Shown here: piece after piece, positions 17,763-25,462 of the stretch | Numbering within the stretch: the first letter of the stretch is position 1 | Layout of the letters: each line of letters begins with the position of its first letter | Assembly (NCBI RefSeq): GCF_040182365.1 | Contig: NZ_CP144460.1 | Span: 2,604,001-2,668,000 of the forward strand | Source of the DNA: Xanthomonas sp. 10-10 | Lineage (GTDB): Bacteria > Pseudomonadota > Gammaproteobacteria > Xanthomonadales > Xanthomonadaceae | Direction: 5' to 3' | DNA length: 64,000 nt | The notes under the pieces: model-generated | The model's database searches: none | The model's input: only the letters and a program-made list of their open reading frames with translations | What the model was told of the DNA's origin: nothing | Program-made: the position numbers and the translations under genes

Positions 17763-19285
17763 AGGCTGCTGGCACACAGGATGTTGTCGATGCCGTCGTG
17801 ATCGGCAGCGGTGCTGGCGGTGGCCCCCTGGCGGCGCGGCTCGCGCAGGCCGGCGTTTCGGTGGTCGTGCTGGAGGCGGGCGCGGCGTTCACGCCGCAGT
17901 CCCACATCCCCGACGAATTGACCACCGGCATCTACTGGATGGATGAGCGTCTGAGCGGTGGGCAGACGCCGACTGCGTTCGGACCGAACAATTCGGGTTC
18001 CGGGCTAGGCGGTTCCACCCTGCATTGGGGCGCCTTCTGCCCGCGGCCGGACAGGCGCGATCTCAGCCTTCTGAACCAGAGCGGCCATGGCGCCGATTGG
18101 CCCATCCCATACGAGGAGTTGCTGTCTTACATTCGTCGTGTAGAGACGTTTATCGGCGTCTCCGGACCTGCGCATTATCCATGGGACCCCGCGCGCAGCT
18201 ATGTGTATCCGCCACCGCAACGCAATGCGTCGGCCGCGGCCATGGAGCGCGGTTGCCGCGCCCTCGGCATCCGGGCGGCCGATGCACCCGCCGCGTTGGT
18301 CACCAGGCCCCACCAACAGCCGCATTGGGGCCAACGCGCAGCCTGCAACAACTGCGGCGCCTGCCATCAGGGCTGCAGCAACGCCGCCAAGGTCAGCGTG
18401 GATACCACCTGGCTTCCTCTGGCCAGGGCGCATGGCGCGCAACTGCGCAGCGACAGCCGCGTGATCGATCTGGAACGCGATGGCCGCGGTGCGCTCACCG
18501 CGGTGATCTACCGCCAGCATGGGCAGGAGTATCGCCAGCGTTGCAGCACCGTCTTCCTTTGCGCGGGCGGGGTGGAGACGCCGCGCCTGTTGCTCAATCT
18601 GGGGCTGGCCAACTCCAGCGGGCAGGTGGGGCGCAATTTCATGGCGCATGTGGCAACCCAGGTGTGGGGTGAGTTCGACGCAGACATGCGCATGAATCGG
18701 GGATACCCGTCCTCGCTGATGACCGAGGACATGCTGCGCCCGGCCAATGCCGACTTCGTCGGCGGCTATCTGGTGCAGAGCCTGGGCGTACAGCCGATCA
18801 CGCTGGCGAACACCTTGGCGCGCGGTGCCGGCCTGTGGGGCAGGGAACTGGTCGACACCATGCTGCGCTACAACCGCCTGGCCGGTATCGGCATCAATGG
18901 CGAATGCCTGCCGCACGATGCCAATCGCCTGGTCCTGTCGGACGAACGGGATGCGTTCGGCCAGCGCAAGGCGCGCATCGATTTCAGTTACGGGCCGAAC
19001 GAGCAGGCCATCGACGCCCACGCGCGCGCATTGCTTCAAGCGATCTGGCAAGCGGCTGGTGCCCGCAATATCTTCGCGGCTGCACGTTCGGCGCACACGC
19101 TCGGTACTTGCCGAATGGGCACCGATCCCGCGCAGGCCGTTGTCGATCCCGGTGGCCGCGCCTTCGATCTACCAAACCTCTACATCTGCGACAACTCGAT
19201 TTTTCCCAGTGCACTGGCGGCCAATCCGGCGCTGACGCAAATGGCGCTCGGGCTACGTACCGCAGAACGTTTCCTTGCGCGCTAG
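17759..19285 (+). CDS. GMC family FAD-dependent oxidoreductase
   Basis: 508 residues. The N-terminal dinucleotide fold is AVVIGSGAGGGPLAARLAQAG followed by VVVLEAG. The middle has GGSTLHWGAFCPR and the cysteine-rich ACNNCGACHQGCSNAAK. The C-terminal GMC domain carries SAHTLGTCRMG and NPALTQMALGLR, the usual catalytic His/Asn region. This subgroup includes the large subunit of gluconate 2-dehydrogenase and other sugar/alcohol dehydrogenases. It lacks a Tat signal and is coupled to the fusion gene upstream that supplies a subunit-3 domain, so the two likely form one enzyme, apparently cytosolic. Confidence 0.88.
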   Translation: MKAAGTQDVVDAVVIGSGAGGGPLAARLAQAGVSVVVLEAGAAFTPQSHIPDELTTGIYWMDERLSGGQTPTAFGPNNSGSGLGGSTLHWGAFCPRPDRRDLSLLNQSGHGADWPIPYEELLSYIRRVETFIGVSGPAHYPWDPARSYVYPPPQRNASAAAMERGCRALGIRAADAPAALVTRPHQQPHWGQRAACNNCGACHQGCSNAAKVSVDTTWLPLARAHGAQLRSDSRVIDLERDGRGALTAVIYRQHGQEYRQRCSTVFLCAGGVETPRLLLNLGLANSSGQVGRNFMAHVATQVWGEFDADMRMNRGYPSSLMTEDMLRPANADFVGGYLVQSLGVQPITLANTLARGAGLWGRELVDTMLRYNRLAGIGINGECLPHDANRLVLSDERDAFGQRKARIDFSYGPNEQAIDAHARALLQAIWQAAGARNIFAAARSAHTLGTCRMGTDPAQAVVDPGGRAFDLPNLYICDNSIFPSALAANPALTQMALGLRTAERFLAR

Positions 19286-19328
19286 CAGCGCCTGCGCCGC
19301 AACCTTATTCAACGACCAGGAGTTCAAC

Positions 19329-20132
19329 ATGGATCTCGGAATCAACCAGCGCATCGCCCTCATCAGCGGCGGCGACTCCGGCATGGGCAAGGAAACCGCA
19401 CGCCAGCTGCTCGAAGCGGGCGTGCGCGTGGCGATCACCGATCTTCCCGACGGCACACTCGACCAGGCACTGGCCGAGTTGTCCGGCCTGGGAGAGATCA
19501 TCGCCATCGAAGGCGACGTGACGCGGGAACAGGATGTCACCGCCATCTGGAACCAGGTGCGCGAACAACTGGGTGAGCCGGACATCTACATCAATGCAGC
19601 CGGCGTCACCGGCGCCACCGGCGATTTCCTGGAGGTCAGCGATGCAGGCTGGCTGGAAACACTGGACATCAACCTGATGGGCGCGGTGCGCATGTGCCGC
19701 CAGGCCATTCCCGCGATGCGTCGCAAGCAGTGGGGACGGATCGTGCTGTTCGCCTCCGAGGATGCGGTGCAGCCCTACGTCGATGAACTGGCCTATTGCG
19801 CCTCCAAGGCCGGCATCCTCAGCCTGGCCAAGGGGCTCTCCAAGGCCTACGGCGCCGACAATGTGTTGGTCAACACCGTCTCGCCTGCCTTCATCGCAAC
19901 GCCGATGACCGACAAGATGATGCAAAAACGCGCGCAGGAGAACGGAACCAGTGTCGAAGAAGCGATCTCGTCATTCCTGGACGAGGAGCGTCCCGGCATG
20001 GTGCTCAAGCGACGCGGCCGCCCGGAAGAAGTGGCCGCGGTGGTCGCGTTCCTGTGTTCGGAGCGCGCCAGCTTCATCAACGGGGCCGGCGTGCGCGTGG
20101 ATTCGGGCTCGGTGTTTACCATCGCTGGCTGA
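19329..20132 (+). CDS. SDR family oxidoreductase
   Basis: 267 residues of the classical short-chain dehydrogenase type. The cofactor loop is SGGDSGMGKETARQL (variant of TGxxxGxG with Asp following ITDLPDG, which favours NAD). The catalytic Tyr/Lys lie in YCASKAGILSLAKGL, and NAAGVTG is the stabilising motif. It begins 43 bases after the GMC gene, with AGGAG ahead of the ATG, and is the last gene of the redox cassette. A perfect hairpin follows. Confidence 0.88.
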   Translation: MDLGINQRIALISGGDSGMGKETARQLLEAGVRVAITDLPDGTLDQALAELSGLGEIIAIEGDVTREQDVTAIWNQVREQLGEPDIYINAAGVTGATGDFLEVSDAGWLETLDINLMGAVRMCRQAIPAMRRKQWGRIVLFASEDAVQPYVDELAYCASKAGILSLAKGLSKAYGADNVLVNTVSPAFIATPMTDKMMQKRAQENGTSVEEAISSFLDEERPGMVLKRRGRPEEVAAVVAFLCSERASFINGAGVRVDSGSVFTIAG

Positions 20133-20137
20133 GCCGG

Positions 20138-20161
20138 GCGGCGCTACCACGGTAGCGCCGC
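20138..20161 (+). terminator. GC-rich hairpin after the SDR gene
   Basis: Perfect 11-base arms GCGGCGCTACC/GGTAGCGCCGC starting 6 bases after the SDR stop codon. No long T-run follows, so this may be a weak or Rho-assisted terminator, but its location and perfect stem fit transcript end protection. Confidence 0.55.
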
Positions 20162-20797
20162 ATGTCTTGAGAGCGCGACGGACAGCCGCTCACCCCGCAT
20201 CCGCATGATCGTGTGTCTGGGTTGGTTCTGGGAGCCTCTCCCAGTGCCCGGCTGGGTACTGCCGCCGTACTGGATCCGATTGCAGCCGCTATCCATCGCT
20301 CTACAGGCCCGTACGTTGGTGGTACCCACCACGCAGTCCACGCTGGTTCGCTCTCCGCCGGAACGATCGCTGCGGTCTTCTGAAAACACCCGGTACGGTG
20401 CCGGCGAAAAGCTGGCAGGTTCAAGCAGAAATCGTTCCAGCAGCCAAGCGAGCGGCGGGTCGTTGCCATACTGCCCGCAGAACAAATCCCCCGATTTTGG
20501 CGCACCCAATGACGGAATTTCTGGAGTTGGCGTACAGACGAGGCATCGCATGAAGCCGCCTAAAACATGAGGCCCCGTGCACGTGTGTCGGACAGGAAGT
20601 CCTCCAGGCTGCCTGGCTCGGCCAGGCCGTTGTCACCGGCAGGCTTTGTATCTCCTTGCTGCCCAGTGACAGTACGAGTTTATGAAGCAGCAGGGGCCGA
20701 ATTGCGGTTTGCTCATCGTTGCCGGAGGCGGAGGCGACGGGGAATCACTGGATGCCGGGGCAGCCGTCCGACTGCCGCTGCCCCGCCGCGCGCTCCC
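20162..20797. other. Gene-poor stretch
   Basis: 636 bases between the SDR hairpin and the universal stress gene. Open frames occur on both strands (e.g. 20144-20551 minus) but without a ribosome site, signal or recognisable motif. I see no transposon end, RNA or repeat. Confidence 0.4.
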
Positions 20798-21715
20798 TCA
20801 GGCACGCAGCCGCTGCGTCGCCGCACTGCGGCTGCGCGTTGTGGGTGCACGGTCGCTGCCGGCGCCGAGGATCGGGCGGCGCAGGTGCGGCGGTGGCAGG
20901 CAGATCAGCACGCACGGGGTTTTGGCCAGTGCCGATTGCAGCGAAGAGCGCCAGACGCCGCGGCGCACGAGGGCGTCGTGTTCGACCACCAGCACATCGG
21001 CGCAGGCGCGCTTGAGCAGGCCGGCGATTTCGCGGCGCGGATTGCCGACCGCGACGTGGATGCGCACGCGCAGGTCGTCATCGTCGGGCAGCTGCTGGAC
21101 CAGATCGCTGAGCCAGTTGCTGGCTGCGCCTTCGCTCAGCGGCTTGTCGTTGAACAGGCTGTCCACCAGCAGCCCTTCGCTGACCTCCGGCACCACATGC
21201 AGCAGGTGCAGGTCGGCGCCGCGACGGCGTGCCAGGGCGGCGGCATCGCGCAGCGATTCCAGGCTGGTTTCGCGGCCGGTGATCCAGCAGGCGACATGGC
21301 CGCCGACGGCGCCGTCGCGCGGGATCGCATCGGCATAGGGCAGGGTGAGCATGGGCGTGGCCACGCGCTGCAGCACGCGCGCGCGCAGCGAGACATGCAA
21401 CGGGCGCGGCAGGCCGGTACGCTCGGACGGCGGCATGATCAGCAGCGCGTCGTCGCGGCTGCGGCAGAACGAGACGATGCCGGCGGCGGCAGGGCCACCG
21501 GCGAGGGCGCGCTCGCAGCCCGGGTAGTTGGACGCCTCGGCAAAGAAGGAATCCAGCGACTGCTGGGCCTGTGTGCGCTTGCCCTTGGCGTGCACGTGCA
21601 GGATGGTCAGGCGCGCGCGCAGGCGGTCCACCAGTTGCGCCACGGTCGGGATCGCGGCATGGCAGGTTTCGGAAAAGTTGGTGGCGAAGATCAGGTGGGT
21701 GGGGGTGGTCTGCAT
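20798..21715 (-). CDS. Universal stress protein, tandem Usp domains
   Basis: 305 residues comprising two Usp-type repeats: HLIFATNFSETCHAAIPTVAQLVDR...LTILHVHAKG and HVACWITGRETSLESLRDAAALARRRGADLHLLHVVPE, closing with ADVLVVEHDALVRRG and TPCVLICLPP. The final ATP-binding GxxGx9G(S/T) motif is not intact, suggesting a non-ATP-binding Usp. The ATG at 21715 is chosen because it starts the first repeat; the frame is open further upstream only as a shadow of the bestrophin gene. It follows bestrophin by 14 bases. Confidence 0.8.
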   Translation of the reverse strand: MQTTPTHLIFATNFSETCHAAIPTVAQLVDRLRARLTILHVHAKGKRTQAQQSLDSFFAEASNYPGCERALAGGPAAAGIVSFCRSRDDALLIMPPSERTGLPRPLHVSLRARVLQRVATPMLTLPYADAIPRDGAVGGHVACWITGRETSLESLRDAAALARRRGADLHLLHVVPEVSEGLLVDSLFNDKPLSEGAASNWLSDLVQQLPDDDDLRVRIHVAVGNPRREIAGLLKRACADVLVVEHDALVRRGVWRSSLQSALAKTPCVLICLPPPHLRRPILGAGSDRAPTTRSRSAATQRLRA

Positions 21716-21729
21716 GGCTGGCTCCGTGG

Positions 21730-22671
21730 TCAGTAGATGAAACCGTCGATGGCGCGCACCTCGCGCAGCGGTACGCGCTGGCCCAGCATCTCGCGCAGGG
21801 TCAGTTCGATGCCGCGCGACAGCGCGGTCATCGGGGTGTCGTGCACGGTGTTCTCGAACGGGTCTTCGATGGCGCTGCTGGCGCTGTCGATGGCGATCAG
21901 GGTGAAGCTGATCAGCACCGAGGCGATCGGCATGGCCAGGCCCATGCCGGCGATCAGGCCCAGCGGCACCAGCCAGCAATACATGTTCACCAGCGTGCGC
22001 GGCAGCGAAGAGAACTGCCGTGGCAGCGGGGTGTTCTTGATGCGTTCGCAGGCGCCCTGGATGTTGGCCAGCGTGGTGAGGTTGGCGTCCAGCGACGACC
22101 AGCGCAGGCTGTCGAGCATCCCCCAGTCGCGCGCCTGTTGCAGTTGTTCGCCCAGCCGCAGGGTCAGCGCATTGGGAATGTTGACGTAGCCGCGCAGCTC
22201 GTCGGCGCGTGCCTGGCCGAGCAGGCCGGCCAACTCGGGAAACGGGTTCTGCCGGCGCAGATGGCAGCGCAAGGCATGCACGAAGGCGACCTGATGCACC
22301 ACGATGTCGTCGCGCAGTGCGGCCTGGCGCGGGTCGGCCGGATTCACATCCAGCGCGGTCAACGCCTGGCGTGCGATGGCGCGCGAGGTGTTCACCAGCG
22401 AGCCCCAGAGTTGGCGCGCCTCCCACCAGCGGCCATAGGCCGCATTGGCGCGGAACGCCAGGAAGATGGTGAGCGCCGAGCCGAGCTGGGCCAGCGGCAA
22501 GGCTTCGATCGACAGCCACTGCCAGCCGAAAAAAGTGTAGAGCACGGCCACGGCGCAATCGAACGCCAGCAACACCAGCAGGCGCTTGTAGGTCTTGGGC
22601 CAGATGCGTCGCAACGGAAACGTATCGCGGGTGATCATGGGGAAGGCGACATCAACGTGGGGTAGGGCCAT
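21730..22671 (-). CDS. Bestrophin family (UPF0187) anion channel-like protein
   Basis: 313 residues. Features of bacterial bestrophins are visible: SALTIFLAFRANAAYGRWWEARQLWGSLVNTSR (helix 2 with the NxxYxRWWEAR motif), then VPLGLIAGMGLAMPIASVLISF and the EDPFENTVHDTPMTAL segment typical of the C-terminal part. Family members form pentameric anion or cation channels in the inner membrane. The ATG at 22671 is preferred because GGAGG lies upstream; MITRDTF at 22638 is an alternative. Operon with the universal stress gene. Confidence 0.88.
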   Translation of the reverse strand: MALPHVDVAFPMITRDTFPLRRIWPKTYKRLLVLLAFDCAVAVLYTFFGWQWLSIEALPLAQLGSALTIFLAFRANAAYGRWWEARQLWGSLVNTSRAIARQALTALDVNPADPRQAALRDDIVVHQVAFVHALRCHLRRQNPFPELAGLLGQARADELRGYVNIPNALTLRLGEQLQQARDWGMLDSLRWSSLDANLTTLANIQGACERIKNTPLPRQFSSLPRTLVNMYCWLVPLGLIAGMGLAMPIASVLISFTLIAIDSASSAIEDPFENTVHDTPMTALSRGIELTLREMLGQRVPLREVRAIDGFIY

Positions 22672-22855
22672 TACACCCAGCCTCCACGGTCGTGTCTGCC
22701 ATCCTTGCGCCAGCGTTGGACAGTGCACGCACCGTCCGAACGATGCGCGCGGGCTATCTTTCGATAGGGTGAAATCCGCACGCCTGGCCACGATGCTGTG
22801 GCATCAACCACAGCGAGAGAGGAGCGGCATTGCAGCGCAAGTGCAGGGGTAGGCA

Positions 22856-24295
22856 ATGGACAGATTGAGACTGCCGTTCAAGTGGCGCGGGCAGGTGGTC
22901 AAGCTCAATCGCGGCCCGACGCTGTGGGCCTCGCTGGCGATGCTGGCATCACTGGTGTGGGCGGAGTGGTACTCGCACCTGGGCGTCTCGCTGGGGCTGC
23001 TGTACATCCTGCCGGTGGTATTGGCGGCCACGGTGCTGTCGCGGCGCGACATCGTCATCGCCGCGATTGCCTGCGCGGTGTTGCGCGGCTTGTTCGTGAC
23101 CGACGAAACCCTGGTCGAACAGGCGCTGCGCTTCTTCATGGCGACGATTGCCTATGCCGGCTGCGGCCTGCTCGTGGCCGAAATCAGCCGCACCCGCCGG
23201 GTGATCCTGGCCCACTACGTGCAACTGCGCGCCGAGCAGCGGCTGCGCCGACGGCTGGAGCGGCAATTGCGGCTGCTCGCCGAGAGCAGCCCGGCGGCAT
23301 TGCTGACCGTGGCCGGCGACGGCCGCATCGTGGCGGCCAACCGCGCCGCGCACGAGATCCTGGACATGGCCGAGGAGGGCGGGCTGGAAGGCCGCGCGGT
23401 GCGCGAGTTCCTGCCGTTGCTGGACGATGCGCTGAGCATGAGCGCCAATCTGGATGGCATGCGCACCTCCGCCAGCACCTGGGGCTGCCGCAGCGATGGA
23501 ACCCGCTTCCCGGCCACCACCTGGTTCTCGGTCTACGAAGACAGCGCCGAGCGCCACCTGGCCGCGATCCTGGTCGACACCAGCGAGGAAGTGCGCGCGC
23601 GCGAATCGGCGCACTTCGACGATGTGCTCAAGAACAATCGCCTGCTGGCCGGCGCGGTGTCGCACGAGATCCGCAACCTGTGTTCTGCTGCCGGCGTGGT
23701 CACCTCCAACCTGGCGCGGCATCCGGCCATCGGCGAAGATCCGGACCTGGCCGCACTGCGCAGCCTGGTGGCGGCATTGATGGAACTGGCGTCCTTCAAC
23801 CTGCGTCGGCAGCTGCCCGACGAGGCGCATGAAACGCGGCTGCAGACGCTGTGCAGCGAACTGGACGTGATCATTCGCTCGGACTGGGATGACGTCGACG
23901 GCCAGCTGGTCATCCAGATCCCCGCCGACTTCCCATCGGTGCATGGCGACCGCCATGCGTTGCTGCAGGTGTTGCTCAATCTGGCGCGTAATTCGCTGCG
24001 TGCGGTGCAGGCGCTGCCGCCGCAACGCCGCCAGTTGATCGTCAGTGCACGCCTGGAACAGCAGCGCGCCGTGCTGAGCGTGCGCGATACCGGCACCGGC
24101 ATCTCCGAGCCGGGCCGCCTGTTCCAGCCGTTCCGCAGCGACAGCGACGGCTCCGGGCTGGGCCTGTACATCTCGCGTGCGCTGATGGCCAACCAAGGCG
24201 GCCTGCTGCGCTATGCGCCGGGCGGGCAGGGCGCATGTTTCGAGCTGCATCTGCCGCTGGCACATGCCCCCTATGCGGAGGCGCTGGATGGATGA
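22856..24295 (+). CDS. Membrane-bound PAS sensor histidine kinase
   Basis: 479 residues. The first ~110 residues hold three or four hydrophobic segments (LWASLAMLASLVWAEW, LGLLYILPVVLAATVL, IVIAAIACAVLRGLF, ATIAYAGCGLLVAEI). A PAS domain follows (LRLLAESSPAALLTVAGDGR...NRAAHEILDM). The phosphoacceptor is His270 in SHEIRNLCSA. The ATPase domain shows the N-box LLNLARNSLRAV, G1 DTGTGIS and G2 GSGLGLYISR. It resembles FixL/oxygen- or redox-type kinases in layout but no haem ligand is evident. It overlaps the response regulator by 8 bases. Confidence 0.88.
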   Translation: MDRLRLPFKWRGQVVKLNRGPTLWASLAMLASLVWAEWYSHLGVSLGLLYILPVVLAATVLSRRDIVIAAIACAVLRGLFVTDETLVEQALRFFMATIAYAGCGLLVAEISRTRRVILAHYVQLRAEQRLRRRLERQLRLLAESSPAALLTVAGDGRIVAANRAAHEILDMAEEGGLEGRAVREFLPLLDDALSMSANLDGMRTSASTWGCRSDGTRFPATTWFSVYEDSAERHLAAILVDTSEEVRARESAHFDDVLKNNRLLAGAVSHEIRNLCSAAGVVTSNLARHPAIGEDPDLAALRSLVAALMELASFNLRRQLPDEAHETRLQTLCSELDVIIRSDWDDVDGQLVIQIPADFPSVHGDRHALLQVLLNLARNSLRAVQALPPQRRQLIVSARLEQQRAVLSVRDTGTGISEPGRLFQPFRSDSDGSGLGLYISRALMANQGGLLRYAPGGQGACFELHLPLAHAPYAEALDG

Positions 24296-24932
24296 GTCAC
24301 GGCGTGCACCGGTGCGGCTTTATCTGCTGGACGACCACACCTTGTTCCGCGAGGGCCTGCTGCGCCTGCTCGGTGCCGATGCCCGCTTCGAGGTGGTGGG
24401 GCAATCCGGCACCTTGGCGCAGGCCATCGTGCAGATCGCATCGCTGATGCCGGACGTGGTCATCCTCGACTACGACATGGGCGAGTACAACGCGCTGGAC
24501 TACATGCGGCGCCAGGCCGAGCAGGCACGCCGCCCGGCCACACTGGTCGTCACCGCCGGCCTGTCCGAACGCGACGCACTGGCCTTGATCCGGCTTGGCG
24601 TCTCCGGCATCTGCCGCAAGGACGTTTCCACGGATGAACTGATCGACAGCATCCACGCCGTGGCAATGGGCCGGGTGCTGATCGACCAACGGTATCTGCA
24701 ATCGCTGGTGGCCCAGGGCACCCACGAAAGCCGACCCAGTTTCACCGACCGCGAGCGCGAAGTGCTGCGCGGCCTGTTGCGCGGGCAGTCCAACAAGTTG
24801 ATCGCCCGCCAGCTGGGCAGTTCGGAAAGCGCCATCAAGGCGACGTTCCAACAGCTGTTCAACAAACTCGACGTGCGCTCGCGCAGCCAGCTGGTGATGG
24901 TGATCCTGCAGGACTATCGTGATCTGGTGTGA
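24288..24932 (+). CDS. LuxR/NarL-type response regulator
   Basis: 214 residues. The receiver domain has DD at residues 15-16, phosphoacceptor Asp61 (VVILDYDMGEYN), Thr/Ala switch region LVVTAG and Lys near IC RK (GVSGICRKDVS). The output domain is a LuxR helix-turn-helix (FTDREREVLRGLLRGQSNKLIARQLGSSESAIKATFQQLFNKLDVRSRSQLV). It is the cognate partner of the preceding kinase by overlap. Possible targets include the divergent bestrophin/Usp operon (inference from position). Confidence 0.92.
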   Translation: MDESRRAPVRLYLLDDHTLFREGLLRLLGADARFEVVGQSGTLAQAIVQIASLMPDVVILDYDMGEYNALDYMRRQAEQARRPATLVVTAGLSERDALALIRLGVSGICRKDVSTDELIDSIHAVAMGRVLIDQRYLQSLVAQGTHESRPSFTDREREVLRGLLRGQSNKLIARQLGSSESAIKATFQQLFNKLDVRSRSQLVMVILQDYRDLV

Positions 24933-24946
24933 GGCGGCATGTCGCT

Positions 24947-25329
24947 TCAGCCAGCGCCTGATTTGTCGGATTGGCGAGCGAGCCGGAGAGAGAGAGCAGA
25001 TTCGTGATGGAGCAAGAGCAGGGGCCATCGCCGACGGCATATGGGCAATGGCTGGCAAAGCCGTGCAGCGCATTGAGGCGCTTGCCGCCCACCGCTGAAA
25101 CGATCTGCCCGCGATGGCTCTCGATCAGGCGGATGTAACCGTCCAGCGCGGCGGCATAGATACTCCCCTGGCTGGCGACGAACACGGCGTTGAGGCCATC
25201 TTCTGCCGAGGTCTGCAGTGTTTGCCAACAGACGCCATCGAAATAATGGATATGGCCATCCATCGAGCAGGTGGAGATCCAGTCACCCAGACGATGCGTA
25301 TGGCTCAGCCAGTGATCGACGTCGAACAA
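24947..25329 (-). pseudogene. Fragment of a beta-propeller-like protein
   Basis: One minus frame from 25329 reads DWISTCSMDGHIHYFDGVCW, then AVFVASQGSIYAAALDGYIRLIE and HGFASHCPYAVGDG. It looks like one to three propeller blades (WD40/YCF48-like, with G-x-I-x-x-x-D-G repeats). After AVGDG the sense continues in another frame (PLLLLHHESALSL, stop at 24947), so a frameshift is likely. There is no good start codon or ribosome site. It lies 134 bases downstream of the type IV effector on the same strand and may be the relic of a linked accessory or immunity gene. Confidence 0.45.
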
Positions 25330-25462
25330 TGAGGTAGCACTCAGCCCAATGTCACCCGAAACAGCACTTCGCTGGGGACGTGCCGAACGCGAGGTCTGCC
25401 ACCCGCAAGGGCGTTGCGGCCTGCCGGTAGCGCATTAGCGGCCACCGGCAGCTCGCTGCGGC

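Noticed and set aside
22672..22791. Upstream extension of the bestrophin gene
   Set aside because: The open frame reaches 22791, but GGAGG before the ATG at 22671 and the start of the conserved fold favour the shorter form.
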